This document shows positions 63,668 through 64,000 of a stretch of 64,000 nt of DNA, piece after piece. The DNA lies in assembly GCA_949710005.1 (NCBI GenBank), contig OX453287.1, forward strand, positions 8,180,386 to 8,244,385, read 5' to 3'. The DNA is from Ricordea florida (lineage: Eukaryota; Cnidaria; Anthozoa; Corallimorpharia; Ricordeidae). Below the pieces are notes generated by a model that saw only the letters and a list, made by a program, of their open reading frames with translations, was not told where the DNA came from and ran no database searches. Each line of letters opens with the position of its first letter. Position 1 is the first letter of the stretch. A program made the translations under genes and the position numbers.

Positions 63668-64000
63668 CTTATAGAAACTTCGGTATGTCACTGGCATTAC
63701 GAAGCAATGGCCGAAATCATGGAAAGGATATAAAATTGTTTAGATATCCATTCCAGACGTTCCAATTAATGTATGCGCGTCTTTCTATCGCTGTTCCTTT
63801 CACAGTTCTTAAATTCCTCTCCGAATCATAGTTATGCATTAACATACATCCTAAATGTTCATTTCTCTCAGTCATAACGCATTTGACTGCTCTTCTTATT
63901 TTTTGATTAGGTGTTGGCTGAACGGGAGTCTGTGGATTTTTAAGGGCCCTGTATTGGCGGCTATTCTGGTATGGACACTGCTGTTTTCAGTTCCTCGTCT
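24218..64000 (+). CDS. Giant adhesion-type (family B2-like) GPCR gene, 21 exons seen, 3' end beyond window
   Basis: A cell-surface seven-helix receptor; ligand and G protein unknown. Twenty-one exons of fully compatible phase encode about 960 residues: signal peptide (24218), VWC-like Cys-rich exon, second Cys-rich exon and degenerate LDLa (31223, 32302, 34392), the same trio again (36171, 36750, 37009), HRM-like exon (38456), GAIN-like helical exons (40165-51164), Ser/Pro linker (52207, 53052, 54521), TM1 (56014), TM2 (57082), TM3-TM4 start with FTWMLVEGINLYIM (60434), TM4/ECL2 (61037) and ECL2/TM5 CWLNGSLWIFKGPV (63911). TM5 end to TM7 lie past the window. I see no canonical GPS (HLT-FA) motif before TM1. 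Introns hold a Harbinger and a BEL/Pao element. Confidence 0.87.
25109..26681 (+). CDS. Harbinger transposase (HARBI1-like DDE nuclease), exons 25109-25778 and 26266-26681
   Basis: Exon 1 ends GGTCCTGTTG|gtaagc and exon 2 begins after tttattaacag, in phase. Domain order follows HARBI1-like nucleases. An N-terminal helical region ends in a FGRSVPEIS helix-turn-helix-like segment. The catalytic Asp is in GFVDGTLRP (about residue 178), the second Asp in YGDPAYPL and the Glu in SSVEWVF. The frame is open and all three acidic residues are present, so it may be active. It ends in IQEYFQF-stop. Confidence 0.88.
27519..28232 (-). CDS. Harbinger Myb/SANT (trihelix-like) DNA-binding protein
   Basis: About 237 residues from MTSKRELFIWKKHHESLL; an in-frame upstream Met at 28295 is possible. 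The N-terminal SANT/trihelix-like segment includes GAVWSKIAESLAQHG and QRSVREKFEKLYSEFK. A charged coiled coil, a nuclear-localisation-like KRRK and a Gln-rich C-terminus follow. This is the second protein of PIF/Harbinger elements, which helps the nuclease bind its ends and enter the nucleus. Tail-to-tail with the transposase. Confidence 0.85.
   Translation of the reverse strand: MTSKRELFIWKKHHESLLLSEILLEEPFKFNNGSKEKGAVWSKIAESLAQHGMKVTQRSVREKFEKLYSEFKEREREEKQASGVDVEYDENYRALTEIHERISEYEEERQVKETKEKATAAEMRKRATERLSLTKKRNKADTAGSDESEEEVSPKRRKSQTSMVDMIKESVAMKQKYQDDQSQIRSRELELRAAELQQQQQFQSMLIQQQQQFQQQQQQMTMAMFTTLNELFKKIKN
29014..31222. other. GPCR intron 1, part after the Harbinger element
   Basis: Nothing supported apart from the 32-bp repeat at 30950. 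A splice-flanked open stretch at 31096-31174 is discussed among the rejected items. Confidence 0.6.
30950..31045 (+). repeat. Three copies of a ~32-bp repeat
   Basis: TGTGATGAAACACTGTATCT recurs three times with (A/G)TGTTTGA between. It ends about 180 bp before the GPCR exon at 31223. Confidence 0.8.
31223..31456 (+). CDS. GPCR exon 2: VWC-like Cys-rich module (copy A)
   Basis: Acceptor cttttgatag, donor AAAG|gtaaag, 234 nt, phase 1-1. It begins VKCMDEEGSVY; GWKVSPCLTCYCREG carries the W...C..C.C pattern of von Willebrand C-like domains and VCSQPKCNVF closes it. Clearly related to the exon at 36171. Confidence 0.82.
31577..31777. mobile_element. MITE with GAGGGTCTCAATGGG ends and TTAACCGTTAGCCGT repeats
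   Basis: GAGGGTCTCAATGGGG and, inverted, GAAGGTCTCAATGGGAT. TAGTAG occurs before and after. The inside repeats AATATTAACCGTTAGCCGTA. In the GPCR intron after exon 31223. Confidence 0.75.
32302..32484 (+). CDS. GPCR exon 3: second Cys-rich exon (copy A)
   Basis: Acceptor tgcttcgaaag (AAG, forced by phase), donor CAAG|gtatgc, phase 1-1. Encodes TWNYEGCDFYFNGS and ARPACYVYRGAICC. It shares the W-x(3)-G-x-DFY and CYV patterns with the exon at 36750. Confidence 0.75.
33027..33325. mobile_element. G-run MITE family 2, copy 2
   Basis: Ends GGGACGGACCATTAGAAAAG at both sides; TAA directly before and after. The open frames on both strands here come from A-rich repeats. In the GPCR intron after exon 32302. 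Confidence 0.85.
34157..34275 (+). pseudogene. Short LINE reverse-transcriptase fragment
   Basis: The frame reads WCKGVIMPIHKSEDNNK then NYRGFCVSSCLGKLSCF, the RT start region (W-x-G...P-x-H-K-x-x-D...NYRG). Nothing recognisable follows. About 40 codons, a dead fragment just before the GPCR exon at 34392. Confidence 0.75.
34392..34658 (+). CDS. GPCR exon 4: degenerate LDLa-like exon with Thr/Pro-rich tail (copy A)
   Basis: Acceptor ctttattttacag, donor CTCAG|gtattt, phase 1-1. ALKNLSQVLRFSTRVC resembles the start of the exon at 37009, but the LDLa calcium motif is lost (CLNDSVTAP). A hydrophilic stretch rich in Thr, His, Pro and Asn follows. The donor is ten bases before an 18-copy minisatellite full of GAG|gtaaga sites. 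Confidence 0.75.
34668..35911 (+). repeat. Minisatellite: 18 copies of a 69-bp unit
   Basis: The unit contains AATGAGGTAAGAGAACG and CCTACTATGATAAGGGG. Copies differ at only a few positions (AGA/AGC, A/T, GGA/GAA). Since 69 is a multiple of 3 and the unit has no stop in one frame of each strand, it gives long open frames both ways (427 and 418 codons). I do not think these are genes: the exon before it has its own donor, and read-through meets TGA before the array. Confidence 0.95.
36171..36386 (+). CDS. GPCR exon 5: VWC-like Cys-rich module (copy B)
   Basis: Acceptor ccttttacgtcag, donor AAAG|gtgagc, phase 1-1. CQDEELNTYFDQATW then GHCIQCSCSNGSIHCS and CYQPQCNV follow the same order as copy A. 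A second CAG just inside would create an immediate stop, which fixes the acceptor. Confidence 0.83.
36400..36577. mobile_element. MITE family 3, copy 2
   Basis: Ends TATAGAGCGTATGCAC and, inverted, TATAGAGCCTATTCGC; body with GCCATGTTGGTGTCCCC. It starts 13 bp after the donor of the GPCR exon ending at 36386. Confidence 0.8.
36750..36896 (+). CDS. GPCR exon 6: second Cys-rich exon (copy B)
   Basis: Acceptor ttttacctcttag, donor GCCAG|gtaaga, phase 1-1. Encodes CRWNGTLFFDGNRW, ENGVDFYCSTAW and PGCYVEWNKVSC. Paralogous to the exon at 32302. Confidence 0.83.
37009..37146 (+). CDS. GPCR exon 7: LDL-receptor class A-like repeat (copy B)
   Basis: Acceptor ctggaattgcag, donor TCACT|gtaagt. It encodes GLRNLSLISKNELFLC, then CDSRPDCDDFSDERNC, the calcium-binding C-terminal half of an LDLa repeat. 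Only four of the usual six cysteines are present, so one disulfide is missing. Confidence 0.87.
37189..37945 (+). repeat. TCACACC/ACGCC minisatellite with higher-order units
   Basis: A roughly 12-bp motif (TGTCACACCTGG, CGTGTCACGCCC) is organised in larger units of about 200 bp that repeat from about 37206, 37429 and 37618 (each with CACACCTTCTATCAC). It directly follows the LDLa exon's donor. The Thr/Pro/Val-rich frame 37189-37641 is repeat translation. Confidence 0.9.
38456..38557 (+). CDS. GPCR exon 8: hormone-receptor-motif (HRM)-like
   Basis: Acceptor tctacttcttag, donor ACTG|gtaggt. Encodes YYCAAQTAFGIYWPRS and NNCSSYDPSL. The G-x-YWP...NCS pattern is that of the HRM domain found before GAIN domains in adhesion GPCRs. 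Confidence 0.82.
38763..39203 (-). mobile_element. tRNA-derived SINE, minus strand, with internal duplication
   Basis: The minus-strand head AGTAGTGTAGTGGTTAGCG is an A box and GAGTTCGAGCCCTGG a B box. The body carries a roughly 130-bp stretch (GGGAGTATTATTACTCC...GGGATGCTAGTCCA) twice, and the far end is a TACC/GGTA microsatellite at 38763. Confidence 0.75.
39413..39482. repeat. Short inverted repeat (CTCGTTCCCGGGGCTTTTCCC)
   Basis: CTCGTTCCCGGGGCTTTTCC is followed 30 bp later by GGAAAAGCCCTGGGAACGAG. A short MITE-like hairpin next to the SINE at 38763-39203. Confidence 0.75.
39811..40100. mobile_element. G-run MITE family 2, copy 3
   Basis: ACGGACCATTAGAAAAGTGA with a G-run, and inverted CCATCACTTTTCTAATGG before GTCC. 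The body is close to copy 2. It ends 64 bp before the GPCR exon at 40165. Confidence 0.83.
40165..40277 (+). CDS. GPCR exon 9: end of HRM-like region
   Basis: Acceptor tttctccgcag, donor AAAAAG|gtgggt, ends phase 0. GTFTSKCISSEYGKRTYW and CKCELRTLVEHFNKK continue the HRM region into a helix. The intron after it holds the BEL/Pao element. Confidence 0.8.
40331..40539. mobile_element. MITE (GGTAAGTACTTGGTGTAGGC ends)
   Basis: The ends GGTAAGTACTTGGTG are inverted copies; the body has GTACGGCTAGGATGAGTACG. A partial relative is at about 12750-12890. It starts 54 bp after the donor of the GPCR exon at 40165. Confidence 0.75.
40603..41240. mobile_element. TIR element (AAATAGAGACATTTAGCACC)
   Basis: The terminal 20 bases are exact inverted copies. 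The 638 bp between have no gene. The BEL/Pao element inserted 24 bp after its right end. Confidence 0.75.
41265..41422 (+). repeat. Left LTR of BEL/Pao element
   Basis: 158 bp, starts TGTCGGG and ends GACA. It includes TGAATAAATTG, whose AATAAA may serve as the polyadenylation signal. By eye there is no difference from the right LTR. Confidence 0.93.
41527..46824 (+). CDS. BEL/Pao gag-pol polyprotein (1765 aa)
   Basis: A single uninterrupted frame. In order: a charged coiled-coil gag N-terminus (to about residue 160), a capsid-like region, three Cys/His knuckles (CIYC near 387, CFNC near 419, CQVC near 438), aspartic protease with DTGSGSS (Asp near 487), reverse transcriptase (LRIVFDASAKP near 768, active site YVDD 893-896), RNase H (VFGDTSGSG near 1071), an H2C2 zinc-binding and integrase core (Asp in VDFAGP near 1430, Asp in YSDNGRSF near 1493, Glu in GGQFERLIG near 1540), and a C-terminal chromatin/DNA-binding-like domain. 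The order protease-RT-RNaseH-integrase and the FDAS/YVDD wording are those of BEL/Pao. No stop or frameshift. Confidence 0.95.
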   Translation: MATDLDLDAAIKRIDAKLRMLKFTREDVPRIRGKNELKALERLQKAMEGQIDGVHEQMFQIQALRIENGDDPVEVREWSLEIERQLEEFQETADDVREMARNKQEEALRRQRDEEEMREEEKRRRHYEEELKLEEARMKMKREYERKFEEDRNKSIKESGAKLPKLTITQFQGTHLDWLRFWSQFETEIDKASISQVAKFSYLKELLISTVRVFVDGLPYNSEGYERAKFILSSKYGKSSEVANAHMQEIIGLSTITGTRPAPIQEFYEKLTSHVQVLETMGKIKEIHGFARTTLDKLPGIRADLVRLDDNWQEWGFSELIESLRRWCDRNPVPSDNPKQDLPRRDLSNRDLSNRKPSFRSPSSHSLPKKNTVYQTKDEVGRMGRGCIYCNSEDHKATECKKVPNLNQRKKILSDKRLCFNCTGAKHQAQDCRSKTNCQVCGHRHHTSICDKQHSNNQMMLATGEGSVIYPVVVVVVDGIKCRALLDTGSGSSYASAALVARLNKRPFHVEHRQIEMMLCSTVQKVQSYSVKVGSVDGKFEMTTRVSKVDKGLLLTVPNPNYEDLIRKYCHLQGVVMNDDDKKSELPIHVILGASEYSRIKTETKPKIGQPSEPIAELTKLGWTMMSTGEESVLSNVYFTRTSTADYQQLCSLDVLGLEDRAEEDQQDVFDEFSQQLQRSEEGWYQTGLLWKVGHAPLLKNERGSKRRLEGLLKKLQREPGMLDKYDEIIQEQLADGIVERVTDVATSREFYIPHKGVKRESAETTKLRIVFDASAKPGEEKPSLNECLESGPPLQNLLWDVLVRNRFKPVALAGDIKQAFLQVRIRAEDRDALRFHWIKDKDPSAIEVLRFTRALFGLVQSPFLLAATLKLHLESLREKYPEEIEEILRSLYVDDVITGGSTTAEVQELKKTIVSVFGEAKFTMHKWNSNVSQLESEIISVEEQPTFAKQQLGVKEGESKLLGLPWNKSDDSIAVKFPEEPIDVTKRGILRFLAAVYDPLGLASPATLVGKFLYREVCDLRLPWDEKVSDKIGQEWFKFVRSLPSMIEVPRSLPRFKEPTEGVELHVFGDTSGSGISAVAYAVIQQASGLSQGLIAAKSRLAKKNLTIPRLELVAAHMAANLAENVRKALSDQPIKSVYGWSDSKVALHWIKGGGSYKQFVANRVRKINAKDFIEWRHVDTKRNPADVGSRGCKAGHLSSLWLPGPVWLPNREEWPEEIVTNPSKETEAEAKLTKEIFAVAVEPKDDLDELLEKHVFWQMVRVTGWVGRFSQNCRSKKLYRIRGPLTTAETDRAVKWWIRREQGRYSVTEKFQEDQQRLNLQKNDEGIYVCKGRIQGVYPVYLPPRVTLSEKIVQDAHIMTLHGGVGQTMVLVRQKYWIPRLRQLTKNVINHCFGCKKFHVTRFPKPKPADLPVDRTDGSYPFQVIGVDFAGPIAYKASKKKQGKAHLLLFACSLTRAVHLELLTDQTTESFIKCLKRFIARRGRPRKIYSDNGRSFVAASKWLKSIMRDEMTQDYLAHHNMLWQFNLARAPWWGGQFERLIGIVKQAFYKVIGRANLTFSELEEVFLDVEVAVNNRPLTYVEDDVEFPVLTPAVMMYGESYVLPEEDVDLLEDVELRKRARYLRRCKDVLWSRWSAEYVRSLRERHNLKHKSKEPTLEVGDVVLIQNEERNRGKWNIGIVTKLIKGSDGVLRGARLRAGKSYLERAIQQLCPMELSCDVTHTESNQVVQLNPRAREFAPRQAAIAAIERIRGIAEEEKANELS
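46944..47101 (+). repeat. Right LTR of BEL/Pao element
   Basis: 158 bp, same sequence as the left LTR by eye. It is preceded directly by a purine-rich tract at about 46931-46943. Confidence 0.93.
47450..47629 (+). CDS. GPCR exon 10: GAIN-like helical exon
   Basis: The acceptor is ttttaag|ATTTCAG (phase 0 forces AAG; the CAG downstream gives a stop within eight codons). Donor CTG|gtaaga. Amphipathic helices ISELNEGNLMNISNEL and VFYELFSSLFSAATKLL resemble the helical GAIN subdomain A. Confidence 0.8.
48899..49289. mobile_element. CAGGGTTC-ended MITE (CTTGAAA-rich)
   Basis: Begins CAGGGTTCGCACGC and ends GTGTACGAGCC; TAATTT on both sides. Inside are CCCTTGAAAACCCTTG repeats. Same terminal type as 10397-10796 but a different body. 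It ends 46 bp before the GPCR exon at 49336. Confidence 0.68.
49336..49416 (+). CDS. GPCR exon 11 (27 codons)
   Basis: Acceptor ttttgcatcacag, donor CTCAA|gtaagc, phase 0-0. Encodes HVIDTAAERKRRTVVHLG then EWFCPYVAQ. Helical; no family motif by itself. Confidence 0.72.
49440..50240 (+). repeat. Second locus of the ~120-bp repeat (about 3 copies, split by a MITE)
   Basis: Same unit and orientation as 23490-24040. It lies between the GPCR exons at 49336 and 50312. Confidence 0.82.
49634..50099. mobile_element. MITE with ~90-bp inverted ends, nested in a tandem repeat
   Basis: The ends GAAACGCTGTGGCTAAATGA are inverted copies extending through TGACCGGCAGCCGGTC-like and AAAATATCAGACTG sequence. 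It splits one copy of the ~120-bp repeat of 49440-50240. Confidence 0.82.
50312..50421 (+). CDS. GPCR exon 12 (GAIN-like)
   Basis: Acceptor tttttaatcag, donor GAGAG|gttcgt. VNQRQVLIDTAKIFLSGILN is a GAIN-A-like helix; NETDHIF may hold an N-glycosylation site. It leaves two bases for the next exon. Confidence 0.75.
50915..51164 (+). CDS. GPCR exon 13 (GAIN-B-like, 250 nt)
   Basis: Acceptor tatattctctag, donor AAAG|gtgata, phase 2 to 0. PLVVGELKWDFILPEQSEVQ and CNVVISEIEAQDEMIIW look like the beta-rich subdomain, separated by a Ser/Asn/Pro-rich loop. No GPS cleavage motif is present. Confidence 0.75.
52207..52263 (+). CDS. GPCR exon 14a: 19-codon linker mini-exon
   Basis: Acceptor tctttatttgtag, donor CATGAG|gtagat, phase 0-0. 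Encodes PRTSPPLEMVPPVSSANHE. Its length, phase, protein and flanking intron sequence match the exon at 53052, so the two are a tandem duplicate. They may be used together or as alternatives. Confidence 0.7.
52556..52668. repeat. Hairpin around a G-run
   Basis: TATCATGTAAGCCTTTACAA and TATCCCGAGATCT recur inverted on the other side of a run of about 17 G. In the intron between the duplicated GPCR mini-exons. Confidence 0.82.
52813..52948. repeat. Fold-back (ATGAATTTTATGTTC ends)
   Basis: TATGAATTTTATGTTCTTGTGGCAAGAAC and its inverse surround AATATCTCACGA repeats. Also between the GPCR mini-exons. Confidence 0.8.
53052..53108 (+). CDS. GPCR exon 14b: 19-codon linker mini-exon
   Basis: Acceptor tgtttattttcag, donor AATGAG|gtagat, phase 0-0. 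Encodes HKTIPPMELVPPASQANNE, matching the exon at 52207 at most positions. Its acceptor is the better of the two by eye. Confidence 0.72.
53490..53765 (-). pseudogene. LINE 3'-end fragment, minus strand
   Basis: The minus frame has LWNQLPLDIRVSDNVNIFK then SRVKKFFSDF, the usual last motif of LINE ORF2 (WN-LP--IR---N---FK). On the same strand a TAAA/TAAATA tail follows at about 53490-53510. Confidence 0.7.
53948..54253 (+). mobile_element. tRNA-derived SINE with (ATT)n tail
   Basis: The head has a pol III A box (GGCGCAGTGGTGAGAGCG) and B box (GGGTTCGATTCCC). A body with CTCTGCTCCGAGAGG and a pyrimidine-rich stretch follows, then AATAAAGTTC and (ATT)n. The head does not end in an intact acceptor arm, so it is a SINE rather than a tRNA gene. 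Confidence 0.85.
54521..54589 (+). CDS. GPCR exon 15 (juxtamembrane, 23 codons)
   Basis: Acceptor ttattcttcaacag, donor AACAAG|gtacga, phase 0-0. Encodes KQDSTNKSIKKLLEEHGC then RFINK. It sits where the last GPS-bearing strand would be expected but shows no HLT/S-FA motif. Confidence 0.68.
55039..55153. repeat. Fold-back repeat
   Basis: CAATTGTCCCACTCAATTGC with ATCTCGTCGTACATGA, then the inverse TCATGTACGACGAGATTGAG. In the intron before the TM1 exon. Confidence 0.75.
56014..56150 (+). CDS. GPCR exon 16: TM1
   Basis: Acceptor tttctaatctttag, donor TTGAG|gtaaaa. A Ser-rich leader (GNGITSVSRVSSSS) is followed by the hydrophobic segment LELVLLCISIAAVIVSLVLL, taken as TM1. It leaves two bases. 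Confidence 0.83.
57082..57196 (+). CDS. GPCR exon 17: ICL1 and TM2
   Basis: Acceptor tttttgtaaaatag, donor TACCCG|gtatgt. RLKRSERLFVHKNLLLSLGL and GNLVYVLDLK follow the family-B pattern R-x(5)-HKNL-x-LSL-x-x-N. Confidence 0.88.
57361..59292 (+). repeat. GTGAGT/GTAAGT tetranucleotide-type array (~1.9 kb), interrupted at 58411-58673
   Basis: Almost pure mixture of AGTA and AGTG units on the sense strand of the GPCR intron after exon 57082, with occasional variants (ACGT, AGGT). The minus-strand frames of Leu/Thr/His/Ser are translation of the repeat, not genes. A 263-bp MITE splits the array. Confidence 0.95.
58411..58673. mobile_element. MITE (CAGGGACGGCG termini) inside the GTRAGT array
   Basis: Ends CAGGGACGGCGGAGC and, inverted, CAGGGACGGCGAAGC. 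The sequence between is unlike the surrounding array. The hAT-like CAGGG end suggests an 8-bp duplication, but the flanks are repeats and do not prove it. Confidence 0.75.
59465..60240 (-). mobile_element. Degraded hAT transposon remnant
   Basis: The ends are inverted copies of each other (left CACTGATAGGCC, right inverted CAGTGATTAGGCC, then CCGATTGTGCTC in both). Inside is a minus-strand fragment of a hAT transposase C-terminus. I see no clean 8-bp duplication. It lies in the intron between GPCR exons 57082 and 60434. Confidence 0.7.
59803..59985 (-). pseudogene. hAT transposase C-terminal dimerisation-domain fragment
   Basis: The minus frame reads PSSASAERAFSLLTNALG then QQESALQDYLEFSLMLRYN, the conserved hAT family dimerisation motif (SSAS-ER-FS). 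An A-rich run (KKKKK) interrupts the upstream side, and the catalytic domain is absent. Confidence 0.82.
60434..60584 (+). CDS. GPCR exon 18: TM3 to start of TM4
   Basis: Acceptor tttttaacacag, donor TGGG|gtgaga. ALCSTVAVVQHFLHTSLFTW then MLVEGINLYIMLVKVF is the hallmark TM3 of adhesion/secretin-type receptors, with the disulfide Cys and the FTWM-x-x-EG-x-x-LY motif. It ends in YLLTGW. Confidence 0.93.
61037..61163 (+). CDS. GPCR exon 19: TM4 and ECL2
   Basis: Acceptor tattttcaaacag, donor ACCAG|gtttgg. GIPAIIVGLVAAIKPSTYD continues the GW-x-IPA TM4 motif; the rest is an unusually long ECL2. Confidence 0.87.
61818..61916. repeat. Hairpin (GAGGTGCTGACGTTTCGAGC), copy of a family also at 24365-24520
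   Basis: AGGTGCTGACGTTTCGAGC and its inverse. The surrounding ~200 bp (CCAATTTCTTGTGTTTCAATT, CGACGCAGCACCAGTTTCTT) is an inverted relative of 24365-24520 near the GPCR start exon. Confidence 0.75.
62062..63666 (+). mobile_element. 5'-truncated LINE (CR1/L2/jockey-type), reverse transcriptase and 3' tail
   Basis: RT motifs in order but in shifting frames: RISPIPK and SDFRPVSILPALSKVF, then TADYSKAF, then FGVPQGSILGP and FQYADDTTFY, then a C-terminal region RRLQRVQNACAGFVLD. It ends in a 3' UTR and an (ATT)n tail at about 63624-63666. The endonuclease is missing. The last GPCR exon in the window starts 245 bp later. Confidence 0.85.
62090..63284 (+). pseudogene. LINE reverse transcriptase, broken by frameshift and stop
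   Basis: The first frame stops at about 62353, just before the TADYSKAF block. The second stops (TAG) at about 62530, just before FGVPQGS. The third runs 62541-63284 and carries the YADD catalytic motif and the long C-terminal domain. So at least two breaks occur; it is not functional. Confidence 0.85.
63911..63968 (+). CDS. GPCR exon 20: ECL2 and start of TM5
   Basis: Acceptor ttttttgattag. CWLNGSLWIFKGPVLAAIL is the conserved ECL2 CWL followed by TM5. A donor candidate is ATTCTG|gtatgg at 63968. Without it the frame stays open to the window end (VWTLLFSVPRL), so the 3' boundary is unsure. Confidence 0.75.

Overview
This is eukaryotic, animal-type DNA: genes are split into short exons with GT-AG introns, it is AT-rich, and most of the non-coding sequence is transposon remnants, fold-back elements and minisatellites. 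The gene content (Golgi-type apyrase, LRP2-binding protein, adhesion-type GPCR) and the repeats (BEL/Pao, PIF/Harbinger, hAT, CR1/L2-like LINE, tRNA-derived SINEs, many G-run MITEs) suggest a cnidarian, most likely a stony coral or relative. That assignment is an inference; nothing in the window names the species.

Layout. (1) 1-12116, + strand: the last four coding exons of an ENTPD4/7-like nucleoside diphosphatase whose 5' part lies before the window. (2) 12117-14530: convergent intergenic DNA with MITEs and an 18-20 bp minisatellite. (3) 14531-20000, - strand: a five-exon LRP2BP-like Sel1/TPR-repeat gene. (4) 20001-24217: divergent spacer. It holds a 739-bp inverted-repeat element with a 9-bp target duplication that carries a piece of a RecQ-type helicase, then other MITEs. 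(5) 24218 to the window end, + strand: a giant adhesion-type GPCR gene. I assembled 21 exons whose splice phases all agree: signal peptide, two copies of a three-exon cysteine-rich/LDLa-like module, an HRM-like exon, GAIN-like helical exons, a linker with a duplicated 57-nt mini-exon, and TM1 to the start of TM5.

The introns of the GPCR gene hold two apparently intact elements. One is a PIF/Harbinger transposon (24953-29013) with transposase and Myb-like genes. The other is a 5.8-kb BEL/Pao LTR retrotransposon (41265-47101) with LTRs that look identical and an uninterrupted 1765-residue polyprotein. They also hold large arrays: 18 copies of a 69-bp unit just after an exon, a TCACACC-type array, and a ~1.9-kb GTGAGT/GTAAGT array. 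The 69-bp and GTRAGT arrays are dense in 5' splice-site-like (U1-complementary) sequence on the sense strand.

The three host genes show no evident pathway link: a Golgi or lysosomal nucleotidase, a scaffold protein, and a cell-surface receptor. Exon boundaries were read by eye from splice signals, phase and family resemblance. No database search or transcript data were available.
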